DNA from: JBHEMK01 sp046262635 | Lineage (GTDB): Bacteria > Actinomycetota > Thermoleophilia > Gaiellales > Gaiellaceae | Direction: 5' to 3' | NCBI GenBank assembly: GCA_046262635.1 | Contig: JBHEMK010000006.1 | Location: forward strand, 1-35,308 | DNA: 35,308 bases | Shown here: positions 1 to 7,483 of the stretch, piece by piece | Numbering within the stretch: the first letter of the stretch is position 1 | Layout of the letters: each line of letters starts with the position of its first letter | Position numbers and translations under genes: made by a program | Notes under the pieces: generated by a model | What the model was told of the DNA's origin: nothing | Databases searched by the model: none | Seen by the model: the letters and a program-made list of their open reading frames with translations, nothing else

Positions 1-125
1 AGCGGTTTGGTGAGAAGCTGTTACCGCTTCTGCAAGACGAGAACATCGATCTGAGCGGCGAGCCACAGTTCCTGGAGGTGGAGGGCTACCTGTTCGTCGA
101 GGCAAGCAGCGAAACGGGCGACTAG
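1..125 (+). CDS. C-terminal tail of an unrecognised protein (5' end outside window)
   Basis: An open frame runs from the window edge (first full codon at base 3) to a TAG at 123-125 and encodes the last 40 residues of a protein. The tail begins RFGEKLLPLLQDENIDL, is acidic and ends EASSETGD. I do not recognise the family; 40 residues are too few to assign a function. The codon use is plausible for coding DNA, but less GC-biased than neighbouring genes. It is followed by about 210 bases in which I find no convincing gene. Confidence 0.45.
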   Translation, partial: RFGEKLLPLLQDENIDLSGEPQFLEVEGYLFVEASSETGD

Positions 126-334
126 CCGTAGTTGCTAAAGGGGGTTGTTCATCCGGGCCTCCCTGGAGACTGAGGGTTTCGAGGCCACTAGCTCCTCAGG
201 AGGCACCGGATGAAGCTCCACGGGCTGTGCACTTTTTGCTGGCTCGGCCCGGGAGGGTTACCGCGAGCGGTGATTCGCGGGACCGAAATGACGGATCACG
301 CGTGACGACCCTCGCGCTGGTGAGCGCTGGTGAG

Positions 335-1030
335 TCAGCGTGTGGCGGCCGCGATGTGGGCGGACATCGGTGCATTCGTGCCGTCCCGGCGTCTGAGAGC
401 CTCCTCGACTGCGGCCGTCGCGCGCCCGATCGCCGTTGGATCGAGCCGCTCGATCTCGCTGCGGAAGGGTGAACCGACGACGATTCCGCGGGCTGCGTCG
501 CGTGCTGAGACACGGCTTGCAAGCTCGACCGTTTCGAGTTCGATCGCGTCGAATCCCGCGGCGCGGAGATCCTCTTCGACCAGTTCGGGATCCGTGTAGC
601 TGAACGGCCCTCGCTCCATTAACGCGGATTCTCCGGGAACAGGGTTGCGACCGCCTCGCCGGCCGCCTTGGCAACCGGATTCAGGTCGAGGCGGTTGAAG
701 GTTACGAGGATGTAGTGGCCGCCAGAGCGAAGGACGCGGCTGCCTCTGTATTTGCGCGAACCTTGTCCGGGAAGAACATGATCCCGAACAGGCAGAGGAC
801 GAGATCGAAGCCCGCGTCCTCGAACGGAAGATCTTGTGCGTCCGCACGTTGAACGGTGACCCGCTCCGAGTTCACATGCTGCGCCGCAAATTCGACGACG
901 GCCGGATTGATGTCCGTCGCAACGCGGCGTTCTCCACCTCCAGTGCAGCAGCGACGCCGCCGCCGGCGACGAGCCGGGCAAACCGCCGAACGAGCAAGTG
1001 CACCAAGAAGAAGACCACGTCGCTCCAATC
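335..1030 (-). pseudogene. class I SAM-dependent methyltransferase, broken across several frames
   Basis: Three pieces of one methyltransferase lie in order on the minus strand but in different frames. The first (about 1005-735) carries ATDINPAVVEFAAQ and the acidic DAQDLPFEDAGFDLVLC stretch, typical of the SAM-binding half of UbiE-like class I methyltransferases. The second (about 735-620) has the RVLRSGGHYILVTFN strand. The third (about 618-335) begins MERGPFSYTDPELVEEDLRAAGF and is the usual C-terminal substrate-side region. The first break, near 735-738, is explained by one missing C (GCAGCCGCG for GCAGCCCGCG); the second near 620 needs at least two bases. The N-terminal glycine-rich motif I is not readable in one frame. 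It is either a decayed gene or a gene damaged by sequencing indels; the substrate is unknown. Confidence 0.7.
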
Positions 1031-1055
1031 CTACGGGCACTCGCCCCACCCCAGC

Positions 1056-2318
1056 TCAGGGTTTCCGACCCCTCAGGCTCCCGAAGTGGAACAGGTCGAA
1101 CAGGTCGCTGAGCGAGTCGAGGCCGTCGCGCGGCGGCGCCGGCTTGCCGCCTGTTTGGTAGTTGCCGCCGGTCGGCGTGGACGTGTCGAACGTGTGGTTG
1201 CGGGACGCCAGCGTCGGCAGCCCCCACAGCCGCTCGATGAACTTCAGCGTCGACACGTGATCCGCCGGCTTCCCCGAGGTGACGACACTGCGCCTGGCGT
1301 GCGGCGAGACCACCCATAGCGGCACCCGGACGCCGAGCCCAAAGGCATCCACCTGTGGCGGCGGCACGTGGTCGAAGAAGCCGCCATGCTCGTCGTAAGT
1401 GAGGAGGAACGCCGACTTGCCCCAGTGCGGCGAGCCCTGCAGCGCCTCGATCGTCTGCTGCTGGAACCCCATGCCGACCGCGACGTCCGCCGGCGGGTGC
1501 TCGTCGAATTGCATCGAGTAGCTCGGGATGATCCACGAGACGTTCGGCAGCGTTCCCCTGTGGCAGTCCTCGTAGTACTCGTCGATCGAGCCTGTCGTGC
1601 GCGGGTCGTGCGCGTACTTGCTCCAGAAGACGGCGACGTTGTCGGTGTCGCCAACCTCCACCCCGTCGGACCCGATGTAGTAGATCTTCCAGCTGACGTC
1701 TGCTTCGTCGAGCAGGTCGAGGATGATCGGCCACGGGCCGGAATCGAAGATGCCGTAGCCCCACAGCCCGTTCGTCGTGATCCCGCCGGAGGTTCCCGAC
1801 ATCAGGTAGAAACGATTCGGCCAGGTCGGCCCCAGCATCGAGCAGAAGTAGTTGGCGCACAGGCCGGCATCGCCGAAGAGGCTGTAGTAGTAGGGGAGCT
1901 CGTTCGCGGTGTAGTAGCCGATCGCCGAGTTACCCCCGACGCGGTAGAAGCCGTCCATGCTCCCGCCGTTCCATTGCCGGTGCACGGAGTTCCACGAATG
2001 CGGAGGGTCGGGCGTGCTCAAGGCGGTGAATTCGAACGGTGCGTGGCCGATGCCTGCGGCGTCGGGCAGCGTGTAGCCCGGGGGCGGGCCGTATCCGGCC
2101 GCCTGGACCTGCGACGCGTAGCCGAAGTAGTGGTCGAACGACCGGTTCTCCTGGCACGAAATCACGATGTGCCGGAGCGGCGTCTGCGCCTTGCCGTACC
2201 TGCCTGCCCGCGCCGCGGCGGGGGCGGTCGCCCACAGCGTTCCGCCTGCGATCGCGACACCCGCTGCACCCGCTTTCCGGAGGAATCCTCCACGGGTGAG
2301 ACCGACCTGCTCAGACAT
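1056..2318 (-). CDS. secreted phosphoesterase, phospholipase C / acid phosphatase family
   Basis: A 420-residue protein of the bacterial phospholipase C/AcpA phosphoesterase family (PF04185-type), which hydrolyses phosphodiester or phosphomonoester bonds outside the membrane. Seen: the nucleophile-region motif ENRSFDHYFG at residues 57-66 near the mature N-terminus and the metal-binding TYDEHGGFFDHVPPP near residue 310. The N-terminus looks like a Tat signal: TRGGFLRKAG followed by a small hydrophobic stretch and AAARA near residue 38. One of the usual twin arginines is a glycine. The ATG is fixed by a perfect AAGGAGG 6 nt upstream. Length is shorter than mycobacterial PlcA-C (about 510 residues), because the extra C-terminal domains are absent. 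A phosphate-scavenging role is plausible but inferred. It stands alone on this strand. Confidence 0.85.
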   Translation of the reverse strand: MSEQVGLTRGGFLRKAGAAGVAIAGGTLWATAPAAARAGRYGKAQTPLRHIVISCQENRSFDHYFGYASQVQAAGYGPPPGYTLPDAAGIGHAPFEFTALSTPDPPHSWNSVHRQWNGGSMDGFYRVGGNSAIGYYTANELPYYYSLFGDAGLCANYFCSMLGPTWPNRFYLMSGTSGGITTNGLWGYGIFDSGPWPIILDLLDEADVSWKIYYIGSDGVEVGDTDNVAVFWSKYAHDPRTTGSIDEYYEDCHRGTLPNVSWIIPSYSMQFDEHPPADVAVGMGFQQQTIEALQGSPHWGKSAFLLTYDEHGGFFDHVPPPQVDAFGLGVRVPLWVVSPHARRSVVTSGKPADHVSTLKFIERLWGLPTLASRNHTFDTSTPTGGNYQTGGKPAPPRDGLDSLSDLFDLFHFGSLRGRKP

Positions 2319-2324
2319 CGATCC

Positions 2325-2331
2325 CCTCCTT
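2325..2331 (-). promoter_or_regulatory. strong Shine-Dalgarno site of the phosphoesterase gene
   Basis: The minus strand reads AAGGAGG 6 nt before the ATG at 2318. It stands out because many other genes here have no Shine-Dalgarno site and appear leaderless, so this gene is probably translated from a conventional leader. Confidence 0.75.
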
Positions 2332-2402
2332 CTAAATTGACGAGAGAGGCGCCGCGTTCCTCTTCATGTCGGCGACCATATGACCGCCCGCCGGCGGAGT
2401 CA

Positions 2403-2573
2403 ACGCCGTGGGGTGCATCCGACGCCGGCGTCACCATCTTCGAGCTCGCCCGGCTGATGGGCACGTCCGTAAGGTGATCGACGTACGGGCACCTCGTCCA
2501 CGGCTCGCTAGACCGCGTGCGCGCGCTCTCGATGAACGGGCTCGTCGCGAGTCCGGACGCGCGGCGCAAGTGA
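2403..2573 (+). pseudogene. tyrosine recombinase (integrase) C-terminal remnant
   Basis: The plus strand encodes the last ~55 residues of a phage-type integrase: DAGVTIFELARLMGTSV, then after a frame change TYR-GHLVHGSLDRVRAL, ending in TGA at 2571-2573. The pattern of alpha-helix, MGTS, then YGHL is the C-terminal catalytic box of tyrosine recombinases, and the Tyr codon at 2484-2486 would be the nucleophile. About three bases are missing between TSV and the Tyr, so the frame breaks (TGA at 2475-2477), and no upstream part with the R..H..R residues is present. The fragment points towards the 3' end of tRNA-Asp 157 bp away, the classical position of an integrase at a tRNA attachment site. This is a dead relic, not a functional gene. 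Confidence 0.7.
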
Positions 2574-2646
2574 CCGCGGATCCCTAAGCTCCGTGGACAC
2601 TCGCGGAGCCTCTGACGGGGCCAGGCGAGCGCCCAGATCAGTCGTT

Positions 2647-2665
2647 TGCTGCCCTTCTGCTGCCC
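2647..2665 (+). repeat. direct repeat TGCTGCCC x2, possible integrase arm sites
   Basis: Two TGCTGCCC octamers start 11 bp apart between the integrase remnant and the tRNA-Asp 3' end. Short direct repeats at such a spacing near attachment sites often serve as arm-type integrase binding sites. That function is inferred from position only. Confidence 0.3.
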
Positions 2666-2690
2666 GCGTCAGCACGCGCTCGTCCTGTCT

Positions 2691-2720
2691 GAAACAAAGG
2701 AAGCCCGCATGAGCAGGCCT
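2691..2720 (-). terminator. likely intrinsic terminator of tRNA-Asp
   Basis: On the minus strand, just past the tRNA 3' end, an 8-bp stem (2713-2720 with 2701-2708, including two G-U pairs) closes a 4-nt loop and is followed by the T-rich run TTCCTTTGTTTC. On the plus strand the wobble pairs become mismatches, which supports a minus-strand RNA structure. Confidence 0.5.
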
Positions 2721-2729
2721 TTTGAGAGA

Positions 2730-2803
<74 letters not shown>

Positions 2804-2815
2804 GAGAGCCGCGCC

Positions 2816-2821
2816 ATTGTA
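2816..2821 (-). promoter_or_regulatory. -10 box TACAAT upstream of tRNA-Asp
   Basis: The minus strand has TACAAT ending 12 nt before the first tRNA base, which would place transcription start about 5 nt ahead of the mature 5' end. No good -35 hexamer is visible. Confidence 0.45.
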
Positions 2822-3049
2822 TCCACCCAGCCGAACCATCGATCCGCACAGGCAGGAGCGGTGGACTGAGGCCGTAACTCCGCGTGAGGCACGTCCTCCT
2901 CGGTCACCTGATTTCAATGCGCGAAAACCTGGTGGAGCCGCGGGCCGAGCGGAACCGCGGCATCCTCAGGGGAAGGATCAAACCCGACGCGTGCGGCAAT
3001 TTTGCGGGCAGATCCCACCTCGGGCCTCGGCGGTTCCACGGGCTTTTAC

Positions 3050-3079
3050 CTGTCACACCTCCGGTGCCCCGGCTAGCCT
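3050..3079 (+). promoter_or_regulatory. leaderless promoter of the MarP-like protease gene
   Basis: CTGTCA (3050-3055, 4 of 6 matches to TTGACA), an 18-nt spacer and TAGCCT (3074-3079), followed 6 nt later by the GTG start. Transcription is predicted to begin at the start codon itself, and there is no ribosome binding site. Confidence 0.5.
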
Positions 3080-3085
3080 CCGCGC

Positions 3086-4222
3086 GTGACGACGCTCGAC
3101 TGGATTGCGTTGGCAGGCGTCGTCTGCTCCGCGTTGCTGGGGCTCAGGCGCGGGCTGATCATGAGCGCACTCTCGCTCGCGGGGGTCATCGCCGGGGCGA
3201 TGATCGGAGCGCGGATCGCGCCTCATCTGCTCGGCGGCGGCTCGCGGTCGCCTTACACGCCGCTCGCCGCACTGATTGGAGCGACGCTCGGCGCAGCACT
3301 CCTCCAGACACTCGGCGTACTGCTCGGATCGATGCTGCGCGGGAGCCTGCGCCTGACGCCCTTGCGCGCGCTGGACTCCGCGGGCGGGCTGCTGCTCGGC
3401 GCGGTCGCGGGACTTGCGATTGTCTGGGTGCTCGGGGCCGTCGCGCTGATCGTGCCGGGCCACAACCGGCTGCGGCAGGCCGCTGAACGCTCGGCCGTCC
3501 TCCAACAGCTCAACCAGGCGGTCCCGCCCCGCCGGCTGCTCAATGCGTTGGCGCGGATCGACCCATTCCCCTCGATCGTCGCGCCCGGTGCGCCGCCCGC
3601 CGCGCCTGACCCCGCGGTGTCACGCGACGCCACGATCGGTGTCGCCGCGCGCAGCGTCGTCCGCGTTCTCGGAACTGCGTGCGGGATCGGCGTCGAGGGC
3701 AGCGGCTGGGTTGCGCGGCCGGGGCTCGTCGTCACCGCAGCCCACGTCATCGCCGGCCAAAAGGACACCGTCGTCCAGGCGCCCGGCTCGGCCACGACGC
3801 TCGCGGCGAGGGCCGTCGTCTTCGATCCGAAGAACGACGTCGCTGTCATCCGTGTGGATGGACTCGAGGTCCGGCCTTTGCCTCTGGCCGACCCGAGGCC
3901 CGGCTCCCCCGTCGCCATCGTCGGCTATCCCAACAACGGCCCGCTCAAGGCGACCCCGGGGCGAATCGGCCGCACCGCGGTCGTCTTCAGCCAGGATGCG
4001 TATGGCCGCGGCCCGGTGGCCCGCGCGATCACGACACTAAGCGGCCGCATCCGTCACGGTGATTCCGGCGGGCCGGCGATCGATGCTAGCGGGGCGGTCG
4101 AGACGACCGTCTTTGCAGCCCGGATCGGTTCCGACAGCGGCTACGGCACACCGAGCGACGTCGTCCGCTCAGACCTGGGGCAGGCGGTAGGCTTGGTGTC
4201 TACGCGCGACTGCTCGGGCTAA
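3086..4222 (+). CDS. MarP-like membrane-anchored serine protease (CvpA domain + trypsin-like domain)
   Basis: A 378-residue protein with the architecture of mycobacterial MarP. Residues about 5-125 form four hydrophobic CvpA/colicin V-type membrane helices; residues about 180-370 form an extracytoplasmic chymotrypsin-like protease. The catalytic triad is visible: His220 in TAAHVIAG, Asp251 in DPKNDVAVI and Ser327 in RHGDSGGPA. Cys199 (GTACGIG) and Cys376 (near the C-terminus) match the two cysteines that form the regulatory disulfide in MarP. In mycobacteria MarP is needed for survival of acid and oxidative stress; a similar envelope-stress role is inferred here. The GTG start is chosen because TAGCCT lies 6 nt upstream. 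Its stop overlaps by 3 bp the stop of the convergent methionine gene. Confidence 0.9.
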   Translation: MTTLDWIALAGVVCSALLGLRRGLIMSALSLAGVIAGAMIGARIAPHLLGGGSRSPYTPLAALIGATLGAALLQTLGVLLGSMLRGSLRLTPLRALDSAGGLLLGAVAGLAIVWVLGAVALIVPGHNRLRQAAERSAVLQQLNQAVPPRRLLNALARIDPFPSIVAPGAPPAAPDPAVSRDATIGVAARSVVRVLGTACGIGVEGSGWVARPGLVVTAAHVIAGQKDTVVQAPGSATTLAARAVVFDPKNDVAVIRVDGLEVRPLPLADPRPGSPVAIVGYPNNGPLKATPGRIGRTAVVFSQDAYGRGPVARAITTLSGRIRHGDSGGPAIDASGAVETTVFAARIGSDSGYGTPSDVVRSDLGQAVGLVSTRDCSG

Positions 4223-6030
4223 AGGAGCTCGACGACGGAGAGGGGCCGCCGGTACGGTGCGACGATGTAGACGCCGTCGGTTCCCTCGCGCGCCTCGGCG
4301 ACGAGCTCACGCGCGTGTGCCATCCCCACTTCCGGCGCTCGAGCGCCGGCGCCCTCGAGCGCTTTCTGCAACCGCTCGGGAACGACGATCCCGGGCACCT
4401 CATTGTGCAAGCGCAGCGCGAGCCGGTGGCTCGTGAGCGGGAAGACGCCGCCGAGCACCGGGATCGGCCACGTGCCCCCCAGAGCCTCGCGGAAGCGGTC
4501 GAGATCGTCGAGGTTGAAGAGAATCTGTGTCATCGCGAACCGCGCCCCTGCCTCGACCTTCTGGCGGAAGCGGTCCAGCTCAAGTTCGAGGTCATCGGCC
4601 GTCGGGTTGACTGCGATTCCGACGAAGAACGACGTGGGCGCGTCGATCGGCCGGCCGCGATCATCCTCGCCGTGGTTTAGCGCGGTGACGAGCCGGGTCA
4701 GCCCGATGGCGTCCACTTCGAAGACGCCGTTGGAGCGTTCGCCGACTTCAGGTGGGTCGCCGGTGATCGCGAGGACGTTGCGTACACCCTCGGCGTGGGC
4801 GCCGAGCAGCATCGACTCGAGGCCGAGCACCGTCCAGTCGCGGGTGGTGAGATGGGGGATCGTCTCGATCCCGACCTCCCGCTCGATCGTCGCTGAAACC
4901 ATCAGCGAGCTCATCCCGGCCCGCGCGGTCGCATTATCGTTGATGTCGACGAAGCCGACGGCGCCCGACTCCTTCAGTGCCCTGGCCGTCTCGACGAGAC
5001 CGCGGCTGGAGCCGCCGAGGGGCGGGTCGAGCTGTACGGAGACGACCCACTCTCCCCCATGAAGCGCACGGGCGAAGCCGGTCTCGAGCTGCTCCTCGCC
5101 GAGCGAGATCACGAACTCGCGCTCCCGGACGTCGAGCGGAGCCGCTGGACGCCGCTCCTCACGCAGGGCCTCGGCGATCGCCCCGATCTCGGCGGGCGTC
5201 GTCCCGCAGCAGCCGCCGATCACGCGGGCGCCGAGGTCACGTGCGTGCGCGGCGAATTCCGCGAAGTACTCGGGTGTCGCGTGGGGATAGACGACCTGGC
5301 TCCCGGCAATGCTCGCGAGGCCGATGTTGGGGAGGGCGGCGAGCGGCGGACCCCCGACCATCTGCTCTAAGGCGGCAAGGGCGGTCAGCAGACCGACGCC
5401 GTGGTTCGCCCCGATCGCGGCGACGCCGAGCCCACCGAGACGGTCAGCCGCCTCCCGTGCGGATACGCCGGCGGAGGTCTCGGCGCCCTCGTCGAAGGTG
5501 AGCAGCGCGACAATGGGCAATCCGGAGGTGCTCTGCACGCCCTCGATCGCATCCACGAGCTCCTCGAGGTCGTCGAAAGTCTCGATCAGGAACAGATCGG
5601 CGCCTCGGCCCTCGAGCACCGCCGCCTGCTCGGCGTACAGTCCCCGCCGCACCCGCGAGCTCGCAGCCTCGCCGAGCGGTCCGACCGCGCCCGCGATGAA
5701 GACGTCACGGCCTGCGATCTCCCGCGCACTGCGGGCGAGCTTGACCGCCTCGGAGTTGATCCGCTCCAGCTCGTCCTCGAGGAATCGGTGCGCAAGCTTG
5801 CGCCGATTGGCCCCGAACGTGTTCGTCTCGATGAGTTCGGCGCCTGCGTTGATGAAACCGACATGAAGGGAGACGACCGCATCCGGGGCGCGCAAATTCG
5901 CCTCCTCAGCGCAGCGCAGGCGCGGCAGTGCGGACGAGATCAGGGCGCCCATGCCGCCGTCGGCGACGATCGGGGCCCCCGACCCGAGGCGGTCGAGGAA
6001 GCGGGTCACGGGAATCAGTGAAGCAGTCAA
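4219..6030 (-). CDS. bifunctional homocysteine S-methyltransferase / 5,10-methylene-THF reductase (YitJ-like)
   Basis: A 603-residue two-domain enzyme. Residues about 10-295 are a homocysteine S-methyltransferase barrel, with DGGMGA near the start, ETNTFGANR and the zinc motif GGCCGT (Cys274, Cys275). Residues about 310-600 are a flavin-dependent MTHFR barrel (LDPPLGG, DINDN, ITGDPP, TQILF). Together they would supply methyl-THF and methylate homocysteine to methionine, as proposed for Bacillus YitJ. Odd: the first zinc-ligand position, usually Cys in GxNC, is His210 (GANHGVG). The TTG at 6030 has poor ribosome-site support; a GTG at 6009 (residue 8) is an alternative. A 236-bp structured leader lies upstream. 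It ends tail to tail with the MarP-like gene. Confidence 0.9.
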   Translation of the reverse strand: MTASLIPVTRFLDRLGSGAPIVADGGMGALISSALPRLRCAEEANLRAPDAVVSLHVGFINAGAELIETNTFGANRRKLAHRFLEDELERINSEAVKLARSAREIAGRDVFIAGAVGPLGEAASSRVRRGLYAEQAAVLEGRGADLFLIETFDDLEELVDAIEGVQSTSGLPIVALLTFDEGAETSAGVSAREAADRLGGLGVAAIGANHGVGLLTALAALEQMVGGPPLAALPNIGLASIAGSQVVYPHATPEYFAEFAAHARDLGARVIGGCCGTTPAEIGAIAEALREERRPAAPLDVREREFVISLGEEQLETGFARALHGGEWVVSVQLDPPLGGSSRGLVETARALKESGAVGFVDINDNATARAGMSSLMVSATIEREVGIETIPHLTTRDWTVLGLESMLLGAHAEGVRNVLAITGDPPEVGERSNGVFEVDAIGLTRLVTALNHGEDDRGRPIDAPTSFFVGIAVNPTADDLELELDRFRQKVEAGARFAMTQILFNLDDLDRFREALGGTWPIPVLGGVFPLTSHRLALRLHNEVPGIVVPERLQKALEGAGARAPEVGMAHARELVAEAREGTDGVYIVAPYRRPLSVVELL

Positions 6031-6266
6031 CCTCGAACGGGTGATTGGTCAAGCGAGGTCGTCGGGCGATACTCGTACTGCATCCGTGAGTTCCTCGCGC
6101 TCAAAAGGACACTCCGGACGAATCTCCGCAAGGAGAGCTCGAGCGGGCCTGGCGGCGGGCCCGCTCGGGTTATTCAAGGAACGATGCCGATACGAGCAAC
6201 GACTCCTTGCGGTCTGACGGCAATCATCCGCAAGAGTTGGGACGGCGCCCCCACGGGCGCCGTTTC
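6031..6266 (-). promoter_or_regulatory. structured leader region upstream of the methionine gene
   Basis: This gap between two minus-strand genes is dense in inverted repeats: 6242-6250/6255-6263 (9 bp, perfect), 6175-6209 (outer CAAGGA/TCCTTG with an inner 5-6 bp stem) and 6141-6149/6158-6166 (9 bp, perfect). The decamer CCGCAAGGAG (minus strand, 6212-6203) can pair with a bulged partner just upstream (6238-6229), with the TCCTTG arm of its own hairpin, or perfectly with CTCCTTGCGG at 6136-6127. Such mutually exclusive pairing is typical of attenuators or riboswitches. I see no SAM-I core (no GGCAACC) and no T-box sequence, so the class is unknown. The function is inferred. Confidence 0.4.
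6242..6263. terminator. 9-bp GC-rich hairpin after the SDR gene
   Basis: ACGGCGCCC/GGGCGCCGT with a CCAC loop lies 3 nt past the SDR stop codon. On the minus strand it lacks a T tract; on the plus strand it is followed by TTTCTCATT. It may end or stabilise the SDR transcript. Confidence 0.4.
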
Positions 6267-7043
6267 TCATTCCGGGTGCAGCAGGCGTCCCTCCATGCCG
6301 CCCGCAACCGTGACGATCTGGCCGCTGACATGGCCGGAGAGCTCATCCGAGGCGAGCACGACGATCTGGCGCGCCACATCCTCCGGCTGAGCGACCTTCC
6401 GCAGGGCCATCGTCCTGGTCAAGCGCGCGAGGGCCTCGTCGGTGAGCGAATCGCGTGTCATCGGCGACACGGTCCAGCCGGGCGCGACCGCGTTCACCCG
6501 CGCTCGAGGCGCGACCCGAACGACCTCGTTCTTCATGCTCAGAAGCAGTCCGTGGAGGATCCCGGACTTGGCGGCTGCGTAATCGGCGTGGCCAGCCTCC
6601 CCGAAGATTCCGGCGGTCGAGCCGACCAGGATCAGGTTTCCGTGGCCGTTGCGCTCCAGCTCGCGCAGGAAGCCGCGGGAGGTGAGGAATGCGGCCGTGA
6701 GGTTCGCACGAACGGTGTGCTCCCAGCGCTCGAGCCCGAGCCTCCAGACCGGCTCGTCCGCCGCGGGCCAGACGCCGGCGACGGCCGCGCAGACGTCGAT
6801 CTCCCCCAGGGCTTCGCGGGTCTCCGCGAAGAGTCGATCGACGTCGGACTCCTCGGTGAGGTCCGCCTGCAATGTCGGGGCCCCGCCGAGCTCGGCCGCG
6901 ACCGCAGCGGCCCGGTCAAGGCCGCGATAATAGTGAACGGCGACGCGCGCGCCCTCGGCCGCGAAGGCGCGGGCGCAGGCGGCGCCGATCCCGCCGGACG
7001 CGCCGGTGACCAGCACTCCCTTGCCGGAAAGGCCCGTCTCCAC
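6267..7043 (-). CDS. short-chain dehydrogenase/reductase (SDR), FabG-like
   Basis: A 258-residue classical SDR, an NAD(P)-dependent oxidoreductase with a Rossmann fold. Seen: the cofactor loop TGASGGIG near residue 14, the catalytic Ser in LVGSTAG, the YAAAK Tyr-Lys pair and the NAVAPGW segment. The usual NNAG is replaced by AAVAGVWP. The C-terminal GHVSGQIVTVAGG fits FabG-type oxidoreductases. The substrate cannot be read from sequence. I chose the GTG at 7043 over a TTG 33 nt further upstream because the -10 box TAGGCT lies 8 nt before the GTG, and the protein then starts METGLSGKGVLVTG, as is usual in the family. It is upstream of, and co-directional with, the methionine gene, separated by the structured leader. 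Confidence 0.85.
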   Translation of the reverse strand: METGLSGKGVLVTGASGGIGAACARAFAAEGARVAVHYYRGLDRAAAVAAELGGAPTLQADLTEESDVDRLFAETREALGEIDVCAAVAGVWPAADEPVWRLGLERWEHTVRANLTAAFLTSRGFLRELERNGHGNLILVGSTAGIFGEAGHADYAAAKSGILHGLLLSMKNEVVRVAPRARVNAVAPGWTVSPMTRDSLTDEALARLTRTMALRKVAQPEDVARQIVVLASDELSGHVSGQIVTVAGGMEGRLLHPE

Positions 7044-7051
7044 GGCGACGA

Positions 7052-7057
7052 AGCCTA
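7052..7057 (-). promoter_or_regulatory. -10 box TAGGCT of the SDR gene (leaderless)
   Basis: TAGGCT on the minus strand ends 8 nt before the GTG at 7043. No ribosome binding site is present, consistent with a leaderless message. Confidence 0.45.
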
Positions 7058-7467
7058 TGCTGTCGGCGGACGTCAACGACGGATGGTTCCTTGGGCTACG
7101 TCGGCAGCGGAGCGGTGCGGGCGGGCGGCAGGTTGCAATCTCCCGTGGGCTGAGGCGGAGCGGCAGCCCCGAGCGGTTTCGCCGCCGTGCCAGCCCTACC
7201 GCCCGAGTCGGGTTCGTCTGGGCAAGCTTGCGGCGATCGCCGAGCCGGAGCGCGAATGCTCGCCTGCCGCCCGCACCCGCATCGTTGCGGCTTCCCGAGC
7301 CCGGCAGACGGCCGGCGACGGTCGGCCGGTGGTGCGTCGGTTAGCCCCTCGTGATGCGAGCCCGTCGCGCGCGGTCGGCCCGCGCCGCTCCACGCCAGCG
7401 CCCGTTCTCCTCCAGGCGGCTGCTTCTGTTTGAGCGCGGGTGATCCTCGCGAGCGTGCCTTACCGGC
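7058..7467. other. intergenic stretch without a recognisable gene
   Basis: About 410 bp between divergent promoters. Several frames are open because of the high GC content, but none resembles a protein family and none has the sharp third-position bias of real genes nearby. Nothing further is seen. Confidence 0.4.
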
Positions 7468-7475
7468 TATAGGCT
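7468..7475 (+). promoter_or_regulatory. -10 region TATAGGCT of the aminopeptidase gene (leaderless)
   Basis: TATAGGCT is followed 8 nt later by the GTG at 7484, with no Shine-Dalgarno site. It fixes the likely start of the DppA-type gene. Confidence 0.5.
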
Positions 7476-7483
7476 CAGGCGAG

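Noticed and set aside
210..305. A 31-codon frame behind AGGAGG at 198-203
   Set aside because: The ribosome site is good, but the peptide (MKLHGLCTFCWLGPGG...) shows no family resemblance and its codon use is not like the genes around it.
619..1860. A 413-codon open frame on the minus strand
   Set aside because: It is the shifted frame of the phosphoesterase plus methyltransferase pieces; only its last 40 codons are genuine methyltransferase sequence.
6049..6141. Peptide ALLAEIRPECPFEREELTD... upstream of the methionine gene
   Set aside because: It has no start codon of its own or ribosome site, and the codon third positions are not GC-biased. The leader structure is the better explanation.
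6031..6266. SAM-I, SAM-IV or T-box riboswitch
   Set aside because: None of the conserved cores (such as GGCAACC, or the T-box sequence) could be found on the minus strand.
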